A stretch of DNA of 43,644 bases from Bacteroidota bacterium (GTDB lineage: Bacteria; Bacteroidota; Bacteroidia; Chitinophagales; Chitinophagaceae). Shown here piece after piece: positions 33,484 through 40,294 of the stretch. Positions within the stretch are counted from its first letter, which is position 1, and every line of letters begins with the position of its first letter. The position numbers were made by a program, and so were the translations under genes. The notes under the pieces are model-generated. The model was not told the DNA's origin. It saw only the letters and a list, made by a program, of their open reading frames with translations, and did no database searches. Location of the stretch: assembly GCA_023429825.1 (NCBI GenBank), contig JAEZDC010000128.1, positions 1-43,644 of the forward strand, read 5' to 3'.

Positions 33484-34220
33484 TCGCTGCAGGCGTATTG
33501 GCAGTCATCATTACTTTCTTTATAATCACTATAGTTAAGCATCACAAGAAGAACGTGCAGCTTTATAAAGAAAAACTAAAAGCTGAAGTATCCACGCTGG
33601 AGAAAGAGCGTAAACGTATGGCGAGTGACCTGCACGACGACCTCGGCCCCTTACTGGCAGGTGTAAAGCTGCAGATAAGTATGCTGGATGCTGCCAGTGA
33701 AACGGATGCAACCGTTATCCAAAAAGCAACAACGCACCTGGACACGATATTGAAGCGCATCCGGGAAATTTCCAACAACCTAATTCCGTCGGTACTGATG
33801 CGGCACGGCTTACTGGTGGCAGTGGAAGATTTCATTCATACCATCAACAACAGTGGTAAGATGAAGGTTGAACTGAACGTTAATAACGACAGGCGTTTGC
33901 CACCCAACATGGAAGTGCATCTCTACCGTGTGATACACGAGATATTGCACAACTGTATCAAGCATGCATCAGCAACAGAGTGCCACATCAACTATCGTTT
34001 AGAACCATCAAAATTATTCATTACGATAAAAGACAATGGTGTGGGCTTCGATCATGAGCAGGTAAAGCAAACTGCTGCAGGCGGAGGCTTGCGCAATATC
34101 CTCAGCCGGGTAGAGATACTGAATGGAGAAATGTTTGTAGAAGCTGCGCCGGGAAAAGGCACGCAATACACGATCGAAATACCGGTGGATAACGTATCTG
34201 AGGTGCGCTCTTTACACTAG
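33444..34220 (+). CDS. HisKA_3-type (NarL-family) sensor histidine kinase without adjacent regulator
   Basis: A 258-aa kinase with a single TM helix (about 9-31), a short coiled coil (about 33-58), a HisKA_3 domain with phosphoacceptor H64 in SDLHDDLGPLLAG, and a HATPase_c domain with an EILHNCIKHASAT N box and KDNGVGFD. The ATG at 33444 lies inside the preceding gene (40-nt overlap) but is needed to include the TM helix. It has almost no extracellular part, so sensing may come from the preceding membrane protein. No response regulator is adjacent; partners would be encoded elsewhere. Confidence 0.9.
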   Translation: MDSHETKIYIAILIAAGVLAVIITFFIITIVKHHKKNVQLYKEKLKAEVSTLEKERKRMASDLHDDLGPLLAGVKLQISMLDAASETDATVIQKATTHLDTILKRIREISNNLIPSVLMRHGLLVAVEDFIHTINNSGKMKVELNVNNDRRLPPNMEVHLYRVIHEILHNCIKHASATECHINYRLEPSKLFITIKDNGVGFDHEQVKQTAAGGGLRNILSRVEILNGEMFVEAAPGKGTQYTIEIPVDNVSEVRSLH

Positions 34221-34429
34221 TTGCTGCAATCCTGAACTCCTGCATCGCTTCTTTATCCGCACCGTTCAAATCCCCTGAACATGCTGGGCACTTTGTTGAA
34301 ATATCTTGGTACCCCAGCCAACACACACTATCGTTGGTGTACGCGGTTCAGCAAATCTGGCCGTTCATCATTATACGTTCTACACTAACTTTCGTATATG
34401 TACTTTCAATTAATTTTTCAATATCAGAT

Positions 34430-34714
34430 ATGTTGCGAATCACCCCACTCATCCTCTGTCTTATCATAAGCAGTGCTACTGCATTTGCACAGGATTTAGG
34501 TAGTATCACAGGAAGGATCACAGACTCTCTCGACAGGCCGCTGGAAGGCGCTGCGGTGCTGCTGATGAATACTGCAGGGGCCACTGCTAAAACAGCACTG
34601 TCAGACAACAAAGGCAGTTTTCATATTGAGAAGCTGAAATTGGACAAATACAAGTTAGTGATCAGCATGACGGGCTACATGAAAGACAGCAGTAGAACCG
34701 TTTCGCTCGATTAG
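34430..34714 (+). pseudogene. Truncated N-terminus of a TonB-receptor-like protein (carboxypeptidase-regulatory domain only)
   Basis: 94 residues: a signal peptide (MLRITPLILCLIISSATAFA) followed by one carboxypeptidase-regulatory-like domain (GSITGRITDSLDRPLEGAAV... GSFHIEKLKLDKYKLVISMTGY). The frame then stops where the receptor at 18667 would continue into its plug domain. No barrel follows. I read it as a gene remnant; a genuine small periplasmic domain protein is the alternative. Its surroundings (34.2-35.7 kb) are sparse and look accessory. Confidence 0.55.
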
Positions 34715-34773
34715 TAGCCGAAGCACAGATAAAATGACCTACAGTGGAAAATCAAATTGTGATTTGAGCCCGA

Positions 34774-34807
34774 ATAAAAAAAGCTGTATTTCTTATTTGT
34801 ACGGCTT
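34774..34807 (-). terminator. Terminator of the small HTH regulator gene
   Basis: On the minus strand AAGCCGTA (34807-34800) pairs with TACAGCTT (34788-34781) with one G-T pair, followed by a T run. It begins 2 nt after the stop of the regulator gene. Confidence 0.7.
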
Positions 34808-34809
34808 AA

Positions 34810-35172
34810 TCACCTCCGCATCTTTTCCTCCACCAGCTTATAATATTTCTCCATCAATGCATAGTACTTGTCCCGCCATGCATCTCTTTGCTGGATGGCT
34901 TCTTCGAGTGTAGGCTTATCGCCATAATCGCCCTGGTGTTCTCCGGCGAGATATTTGGGCATTTCCGGCAGGTCTTCGCTGAAGTCGTGGCCCAGTGCCC
35001 GGCCATAGGCGGCGAGGATATGAAAAGGTAGGTTTTTGTCTTCTATGTGTTTATAGTAGGTAGGGCGTGCATAGCCTGCCTTGCGGGCGATGAGTTCCCT
35101 GTTTGCTTTCTGCAACTCCACAGCAGCCTTCAACAGCTGCCCCCGGTGTATGTTCTTTTTCCGCGTAGCCAC
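34810..35172 (-). CDS. Small helix-turn-helix DNA-binding protein with C-terminal coiled coil
   Basis: A 120-aa protein. Residues about 10-60 (LLKAAVELQKANRELIARKAGYARPTYY..., shown in part) resemble a TetR/XRE-like HTH with recognition helix around ARPTYYKHI. The C-terminal ~35 residues (AIQQRDAWRDKYYALMEKYY) form a coiled coil, probably for dimerisation. A perfect palindrome at 35206-35226, 34 nt before the start, is its likely operator, so it probably represses itself. Phage- or island-type regulators look similar, and its real target may be the downstream system at 36-40 kb (inference). Confidence 0.78.
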   Translation of the reverse strand: MATRKKNIHRGQLLKAAVELQKANRELIARKAGYARPTYYKHIEDKNLPFHILAAYGRALGHDFSEDLPEMPKYLAGEHQGDYGDKPTLEEAIQQRDAWRDKYYALMEKYYKLVEEKMRR

Positions 35173-35205
35173 CGGGTGTAAAACAAAGCACTGGCGTGTA
35201 TATAA

Positions 35206-35234
35206 AAGTAGACAGTATGTCTACTTAATAGACA
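35206..35234. promoter_or_regulatory. Palindromic operator before the small HTH gene
   Basis: AAGTAGACA (35206-35214) and TGTCTACTT (35218-35226) form a perfect palindrome around GTA. A further TAGACA half-site lies at 35229-35234, exactly 20 bp (two helical turns) from the first one. This fits a dimeric repressor site with an extra half-site and lies in the promoter region of the minus-strand HTH gene. Confidence 0.7.
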
Positions 35235-35417
35235 TTATTTACACAAATGAGTTATCTTGTATAAGAGAGAGTGATACAGAATCACTCTTGCAAATGTCCA
35301 GTTTGCGATACAACCCTGCCCATAGCGCCGTTGGTGCGTTGTCTCCTGTAGACAATGCATGTCTTCTGCAATGCCTGTGGCTGCAATCATCCTTTGTTCC
35401 ACTAATACCTGTTTACC

Positions 35418-35651
35418 ATGTTAACTAAATTATACCAGGATGTGTATGGTGTATGCGATGCATCACACGGTGCTGAGCTGGCTGCCGCGGTGGCTGCTTT
35501 ACCGGATAGTATAACCAATGTTATCTATGATCACTACGTACTTCAGAAGAGTATTGCGGAGATGGCTGAGGCGTACGGTGTACATCCTGCGGTGGTGGAG
35601 AGGAAGTTGGTGGTGGGTGTGGGGTTGTTGAGGGTGTGGGTGGGGAATTAG
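35418..35651 (+). CDS. Mini-protein resembling sigma factor region 4
   Basis: A 77-aa protein. Residues about 30-72 (VIYDHYVLQKSIAEMAEAYG, then VHPAVVERKLVVGVGLLR) follow the spacing of a sigma-70 region 4 HTH: a Tyr-containing helix, S.AEMAE, then V...VVERK. There is no region 2, so it cannot be a complete sigma factor. It could be a DNA-binding adaptor or a remnant. Base composition becomes G-rich at its 3' end. The 40-bp minisatellite starts at its stop codon. Confidence 0.6.
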   Translation: MLTKLYQDVYGVCDASHGAELAAAVAALPDSITNVIYDHYVLQKSIAEMAEAYGVHPAVVERKLVVGVGLLRVWVGN

Positions 35652-35790
35652 TTGATTAGCAAATTGATTGATTAGCAAATTAGCAGATGGGTTAATTAGC
35701 AGAGTGACTGATTAGCAAATTAGCAGATGGGTTAATTAGCAAATTGACTGATTAGCAAATTAGCAGATGAGTTAATTGGCAGAGTGATGT
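35651..35790 (+). repeat. 40-bp tandem repeat (minisatellite), 3.5 copies
   Basis: Three near-identical 40-bp units lie at 35671-35710, 35711-35750 and 35751-35790, preceded by a half unit at 35651-35670. Each contains several ATTAGCA words (ATTAGCAAATTAGCAGATGG starts a unit). It is noncoding and lies directly after the mini-protein stop. It probably arose by slippage. I see no gene in 35652-36061 apart from the possible short frame at 35923. Confidence 0.85.
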
Positions 35791-35845
35791 AGTTAAATTA
35801 TTACTTCTTAAAGCAGTACAGATAAACAGTAAAAACACTGCCGGG

Positions 35846-36004
35846 TTGCGCATTTTGCGCAATGAAATACGGTATCAATACCGTTGCGCCATTGAATGGC
35901 TGCTACTAATTTGGAGGCGGAAATGTGTGGAGGATCGGTACAGGTACATGATACCTGTTACAGCACCAATAACGCTTATGCGTGTGATGCATCATTGCTG
36001 ATGC
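35846..36004. promoter_or_regulatory. Cluster of five perfect palindromes upstream of the pYEATS operon
   Basis: TTGCGCA/TGCGCAA (35846-35862, TTT spacer), ACGGTAT/ATACCGT (35869-35884, CA spacer), GCCATT/AATGGC (35888-35900, G spacer), ACAGGTA/TACCTGT (35940-35958, CATGA spacer) and GCATCA/TGATGC (35989-36004, TTGC spacer). All arms pair without mismatch. Together they could form a structured leader RNA or a set of operators for the operon starting at 36062. A TAATTTG -7-like element lies at 35907-35913, between the third and fourth palindromes. Confidence 0.55.
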
Positions 36005-36015
36005 AAAGCAGGTGA
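35923..36015 (+). CDS. Possible 30-residue leader peptide
   Basis: ATG 35923 is preceded at 8 nt by GGAGG, an unusually strong Shine-Dalgarno for this window, and opens a 30-codon frame (starts MCGGSVQVHDTCY, three Cys) ending at TGA 36013-36015, 46 nt before the first operon gene. It overlaps two of the palindromes. It may be a leader peptide or chance; there is no codon-level proof. Confidence 0.25.
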   Translation: MCGGSVQVHDTCYSTNNAYACDASLLMQSR

Positions 36016-36061
36016 GAGCCAATATTGTGTGCCTCCAAAACGTATCAAAAACCAAAACTAT

Positions 36062-36700
36062 ATGCTGATCGAATTCTGGGCGCCCTTTCTTGCCCTCACC
36101 TTCTGTATTGTCATCTTTGAAGCCAGGTACCATATGCTGAGAGACCTTAGCAATTCCTCCCGTAAACCTTTCAGCTGGGCGAGGGTTCAACTGGCATGGT
36201 GGAGCGTAATTATATTGTCTTCTTTTATTGCGATCTTATGGGTACATGGCTCGGCGCCTGACCTGAACCAGGATACATTGATATTACTTGGTATCAGCGC
36301 CACCACCATTGCTACTGCCCGTGTTATTGACGTGAACGAAGAGACGAGTGAAACTGTTACACGCAACCAGGATGAAGGGGGACAGAATTTTTTTCTTGAT
36401 ATACTCTCCGATGCCAACGGGGTAAGCATCCATCGATTTCAGACCATCGTTTTTAACCTTGCATTCGGCTGCTGGTATCTGGGCTATGTGCTGAAACATA
36501 TGGATGCTTCCGCCACCAACAAGACAGTAGCTGAACTGGGCAGGATACTCCCGGAACTGGGCCAGAACAACCTGATATTGCTTGGGCTGAGCGCTGCTAC
36601 TTATGTTGCCCTGAAAACAACAGAAAACAAATCTGTAAAGCCTGCTTCGGACGAAGCCGATACTGTTACTGACGAGAACCCGTTCCCGCAAATGGGATGA
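36062..36700 (+). CDS. Multi-TM YEATS-associated membrane protein, first gene of the pYEATS operon
   Basis: A 212-aa protein starting MLIEFWAPFLALTFC; a GTG 33 nt upstream is less likely because it precedes the hydrophobic start. There are about five TM helices (5-22, 43-62, 72-90, 126-146, 170-185). Two short blocks repeat: DTLILLGISATT (71-82) and NNLILLGLSAAT (169-180), suggesting an internal duplication. The middle has FFLDILSDANGVSIHRFQ, which I associate with the 'YEATS-associated helix-containing' proteins found beside pYEATS genes. It is followed by the amidase gene after 24 nt. Confidence 0.7.
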   Translation: MLIEFWAPFLALTFCIVIFEARYHMLRDLSNSSRKPFSWARVQLAWWSVIILSSFIAILWVHGSAPDLNQDTLILLGISATTIATARVIDVNEETSETVTRNQDEGGQNFFLDILSDANGVSIHRFQTIVFNLAFGCWYLGYVLKHMDASATNKTVAELGRILPELGQNNLILLGLSAATYVALKTTENKSVKPASDEADTVTDENPFPQMG

Positions 36701-36724
36701 TCTATCACCCTTAAATAACCACAC

Positions 36725-37474
36725 ATGCATATTAAAGAAGTACCTGCCCATGCAAAGAATTTCTCTGCCGGCAGAAAGCAATACAGGCCTGAGGCCGTAG
36801 TGATACATATTATGGAAGGCACCCTTACCGGTACGGATAGCTGGTTTCAGAACCCGGCTTCCCGGGTGAGTGCGCATTATGGTATCGGTAAAACCGGGGA
36901 AGTGCACCGCTATGTAAAGGAAACCGATACGGCTTATCATGCCGGGCGGGTGAACAATCCTTCATGGAAAGGTATCAAGCAGGCGGGCACTAATGTATAC
37001 GTTAACCCCAACTATTATACTGTAGGAATAGAACATGAAGGCAATCAGCACAGTGAATGGACGGAAGCTATGTATAATGCCAGTGCAGAAATGATCAGGG
37101 ACATCTGTAAGCGATGGAATATTCCTGTCGATCGCAATCATATTGTGGGGCACCACGAGATATATTCTGTCAAGACCTGCCCGGGCCATAAAGTAGACCT
37201 GGCGAGGCTTGTTGCGATGGCTGCAGGGCAGCCTGTAGCATTTGTTGCCAATGCACATACCAAAATGAAAGAGTTTGGAAAAGTGACAACACTTACCAAA
37301 CTGAACATCCGCAAAGCTCCTGCAAAATCGGCGCAGGCGGTGAGCCTGGTAGATGCGGGTATACAGCTTGCTTACGACGGGTATGTAGACGATGGAGACG
37401 ATGTGAATGGCAATAAGCGCTGGTATTATACAGAGGAAGGGAATTGGTTTTGGAGTGGTGGGGTGAAAAAATAA
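36725..37474 (+). CDS. N-acetylmuramoyl-L-alanine amidase (Amidase_2/PGRP) with C-terminal SH3-like domain
   Basis: A 249-aa zinc amidase that cuts the lactyl-peptide bond of peptidoglycan. The catalytic domain (about 18-165) has likely zinc ligands H28 (VVIH), H143 (VGHHE) and C152 (TCPGH), with the E/H cluster GIEHEG at 101-106. Residues about 190-249 (LTKLNIRKAPAKSAQAV... WYYTEEGNWFWSGG) look like a bacterial SH3 domain for wall binding. No signal peptide is visible, so like phage endolysins it may stay cytoplasmic until released, or exit by another route. It lies 24 nt from each neighbour, inside the membrane-protein operon. Confidence 0.9.
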   Translation: MHIKEVPAHAKNFSAGRKQYRPEAVVIHIMEGTLTGTDSWFQNPASRVSAHYGIGKTGEVHRYVKETDTAYHAGRVNNPSWKGIKQAGTNVYVNPNYYTVGIEHEGNQHSEWTEAMYNASAEMIRDICKRWNIPVDRNHIVGHHEIYSVKTCPGHKVDLARLVAMAAGQPVAFVANAHTKMKEFGKVTTLTKLNIRKAPAKSAQAVSLVDAGIQLAYDGYVDDGDDVNGNKRWYYTEEGNWFWSGGVKK

Positions 37475-37498
37475 AGTTTCTATACACAACCCCTTTAT

Positions 37499-38485
37499 AT
37501 GGTAAAGCCCCAAAGAGATGAGAAAAAAGTTCGTCTGTGGACGAGCATTCTTGTTGCCATAGCAACCGGCGTGGTCATGCTCATCCTGATCAGCATTTAT
37601 AAGAGCATTAACGATTTGGATAAATGGGGGCAGTTTATGTCTTCATTAGGCTGCGGTGTGCTTATAGCCGGAGCCAGTTTATCTGGCGGTGGTTTCCTTG
37701 GTTTCTTGTTTGGAATACCCAGCATCACTCAAGACCCCCGGGCAAGAATAAAATACAACGACAACCTGGTACAGATCAGTGACTGGCTCACCAAGATAAT
37801 TGTGGGTGTTGGTTTGACACAGTTGTACCGTATCCCCGGAAAAGTGCTGCAGGTAGGTGAAGCTTTTCAGGCAAACTTCGGTGCCGGTGATTGGGGAAGA
37901 AATATTGCCATTTCCATCATCTGCTATTTTTTCCTGCTAGGCTTTTTTATGATGTACTTCTGGACAAAAACTGATTACTCCTTTATAATCGTTGATGCCG
38001 ACCAGGAGATCAATAACAAACAACTGAATAAACTAACTGCCCAGAACAGGATAAACGCAGAGGAGGAAGAGAAGAAGGTAGCAGAAGAAACGCAAACGAA
38101 CATACCTACGCTGCCCCCTGTAATGTTTCCAGAGGATCCGCAAAAAGGGCGGTTTGGCGGAATGGCAGAAAGGAATGGCAGAAAACTTTCGGCCACTGTT
38201 ACACCAGGCCCTTCCACTTCCTATTTCAGTGTTTGCTTGACAGTAGAAAGTACAGATGCAGCTAAGCCATTGAACAGCGAGGTAATCTTTTATTTGCACG
38301 ATTCTTTCAACCCGTCGGTGTATGCCATGAAGCCGGAAGAGTTCACTAAGGGCAAAGCAATTGATGACAGCATCCAGGCATGGGGGGCATTTACGGTAGG
38401 TGTGATCACCGACGATGGAAATACGCTGCTGGAACTTGACCTGGCGGAGCTACCTGATGCGCCAAAACTTTTCAGAGAGAGATAA
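37499..38485 (+). CDS. Three-TM (YLATT-like) protein with C-terminal pYEATS domain
   Basis: A 328-aa protein. TM1 is about 13-34, and TM2 about 49-72 with the conserved GGGFLGFLFGIP (63-74). An amphipathic block NLVQISDWLTKIIVGVGLTQL (89-109 region) and TM3 (about 134-156) follow. A cytoplasmic acidic coiled coil (about 165-200) leads to a beta-sandwich from about 222. The end, EVIFYLHDSFNPSVY... AWGAFTVGVITDDG... LLELDL, fits the prokaryotic YEATS (pYEATS) domain. Comparative genomics has proposed pYEATS proteins as parts of bacterial conflict or stress systems that recognise modified ligands; the ligand is unknown. It is the core gene of this operon. Confidence 0.82.
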   Translation: MVKPQRDEKKVRLWTSILVAIATGVVMLILISIYKSINDLDKWGQFMSSLGCGVLIAGASLSGGGFLGFLFGIPSITQDPRARIKYNDNLVQISDWLTKIIVGVGLTQLYRIPGKVLQVGEAFQANFGAGDWGRNIAISIICYFFLLGFFMMYFWTKTDYSFIIVDADQEINNKQLNKLTAQNRINAEEEEKKVAEETQTNIPTLPPVMFPEDPQKGRFGGMAERNGRKLSATVTPGPSTSYFSVCLTVESTDAAKPLNSEVIFYLHDSFNPSVYAMKPEEFTKGKAIDDSIQAWGAFTVGVITDDGNTLLELDLAELPDAPKLFRER

Positions 38486-38543
38486 ATCAATATAAGGAGT
38501 AAGCCGAAAATCCTTAACAAAGAGTAGGCACCAAAAAATATAT

Positions 38544-38966
38544 ATGCCTAACCAAAATCCAATTTATGTAGATGCGCTGGCACAGGAAACTCCGTTTTAC
38601 ATCGATCAGCAGTATGCAAATGAAATGATCAACATAACGATAGATGTACAACTAATGGAGAATGGATGGCAGTTCACCTCTACTCACAGCATTTTTCTCA
38701 CAGGGGTAGATAAGTATCCACCCAAAACGCCAGAGCCTATAGACCAGTTTATAGAAACCGCTGTTGCAGTTAATAATAAAAAGCTCAGCATAAGGTCATC
38801 TGTAAATAAATTCAGGTCCACCAGTCCCAGTAACATACCACCGGATGTAAAATATAAGCTCACCATAAAGGCTGGAGCCACTTTACTAGAGTGTTTTGAA
38901 AAAGTGGCAGGAAAAAACGGTAATACCACCGACTTCAATTCATTAATAAGATTCAAACTACAATAA
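38544..38966 (+). CDS. Uncharacterised 140-aa protein of the pYEATS operon
   Basis: A beta-rich protein without signal peptide or TM helix. Stretches such as NITIDVQLMENGWQFTSTHS and KYKLTIKAGATLLECFEKV suggest a small beta-sandwich followed by helix. I recognise no family. It follows the pYEATS gene by 58 nt, and its stop codon overlaps the next start by 1 nt (TAATG), so it is translationally coupled to the exported protein. Confidence 0.75.
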   Translation: MPNQNPIYVDALAQETPFYIDQQYANEMINITIDVQLMENGWQFTSTHSIFLTGVDKYPPKTPEPIDQFIETAVAVNNKKLSIRSSVNKFRSTSPSNIPPDVKYKLTIKAGATLLECFEKVAGKNGNTTDFNSLIRFKLQ

Positions 38967-40270
38967 TGTTCAGGAAAATCTATCTCACTTTTTTTTCTAC
39001 TCAGCTATTATTGCAATTACAGGCACAGAAAGAAGTATCTTTTGAAAGCCTGAAGCTGAATTCCTCTCCCGCTTATGTACTACTTGGAGTGGAACCGGAT
39101 AATATACAACGGCCGGGATCGCCTACTAAATTTATAAGCGGCCTTCAAAATGCAGTAGTTAATGGAAAGCTTCAACCGAATGTAGCTTTTGAGTTTACAC
39201 CTTATTATTGGAAACATCCCCAGGGGGTGGACTCAATCCGGTTCAGGCCGGTTGAATATCTGGTGCAATCAAAATCTGTTTTCAATAACATTTTTCGAAC
39301 AATGAGTTTCTCCTTGGCGACCTCCCAAAGTGACACGGTAGTTTTCGGTGCTCTGAAACCTGGAACAGGGATAGCCACAGGGGTACGGTTCATGTTAGCA
39401 CAAGGAAAGCCTAAACGTGGAAATATAAAATTACTGCAGGAATGGAATGACATTTCAGCTAAAAAACTGATCGTTAATGATCTCATTTCAGCCATTCAAT
39501 CTATGGACACTAAAGCGGAACTAAAAGCTTTTCTGCAGAGTGAAACAGCCGGGTGGAAAAATAATATCCTGAAAGATCCACTGCTGTCATATACCTATGT
39601 TTCCGATTTTATGGACGACATCTTAGATGCTTTACAGAAAGAGGTAAGTTTTGGCTCCAGTTCTACTGAAGTGATCAGTAACTACCTGCAGGCTAAATAT
39701 AACATATACAAATCGCAGGCAGAGAAAAAGCTAGCGGAGATCAATACCCACAACCTCCCTTTTACAAAAACAGGGTTTATACTGGAGTTTGCTGCAGGAC
39801 AGGCATTCGTATTCCAGGAGAACAGCTTTAAACAAACAAAACATGCCAAAACTTCTTTATGGCTTACACCATCATGGCGGTGGGAACTTAAATCCAAGGA
39901 TGACAAAGTGCAACTGTTCGACTTTATCGGTGTATTACGTTATACATTCAATAATCAAAAAGATGTTGTTGATATTTCTAATTACTTTGATGCCGGTGCA
40001 AAGCTTCAGTATACGAATAACAACTTCAGTCTTTCTGGTGAATGGATATACAGATTGGCAACCGAACTCCCTGAAAGCTTTACAAAAAAGTATACTACAC
40101 GTTGGTCAACTGCCATAGATTATAAAATAAGCGATCTGGTAACATTTCAATTTCGTTTTGGTGGAAACTTTAACGGCAATACTTTAACCTATACTAACCC
40201 AAAGGAGATGTTTGCACTAGGAGGGCTAAACCTGGGGCTTTTTAATAATCTTAAAAAAGCAGCTAATTAA
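38966..40270 (+). CDS. Exported protein, probable outer-membrane beta-barrel, last gene of the pYEATS operon
   Basis: A 434-aa protein with signal peptide MFRKIYLTFFSTQLLLQLQA. The N-terminal half includes NVAFEFTPYYW and FRTMSFSLATS, strand-like blocks. A helical insert (about 165-265) follows, then alternating strands GFILEFAAGQAFVF, TSLWLTPSWRWEL, FFDFIGVLRYTF-like and LVTFQFRFGGNFNG to the C-terminus. This pattern suggests an outer-membrane barrel with a periplasmic insert. No family is recognised. Its coupling to the upstream genes suggests the system spans the whole envelope. Confidence 0.72.
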   Translation: MFRKIYLTFFSTQLLLQLQAQKEVSFESLKLNSSPAYVLLGVEPDNIQRPGSPTKFISGLQNAVVNGKLQPNVAFEFTPYYWKHPQGVDSIRFRPVEYLVQSKSVFNNIFRTMSFSLATSQSDTVVFGALKPGTGIATGVRFMLAQGKPKRGNIKLLQEWNDISAKKLIVNDLISAIQSMDTKAELKAFLQSETAGWKNNILKDPLLSYTYVSDFMDDILDALQKEVSFGSSSTEVISNYLQAKYNIYKSQAEKKLAEINTHNLPFTKTGFILEFAAGQAFVFQENSFKQTKHAKTSLWLTPSWRWELKSKDDKVQLFDFIGVLRYTFNNQKDVVDISNYFDAGAKLQYTNNNFSLSGEWIYRLATELPESFTKKYTTRWSTAIDYKISDLVTFQFRFGGNFNGNTLTYTNPKEMFALGGLNLGLFNNLKKAAN

Positions 40271-40294
40271 TGTTAACTGTTAAATACTAAGAAT

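Noticed and set aside
35081..35428. 115-codon plus-strand frame overlapping the HTH gene and its operator
   Set aside because: Its first third is antisense to the HTH gene and it runs through the palindromic operator; the rest is low-quality, Cys/Leu-rich sequence.
35651..35790. 40-bp repeats as a CRISPR array
   Set aside because: The units are contiguous with no unique spacers and no cas genes are nearby; it is a minisatellite.
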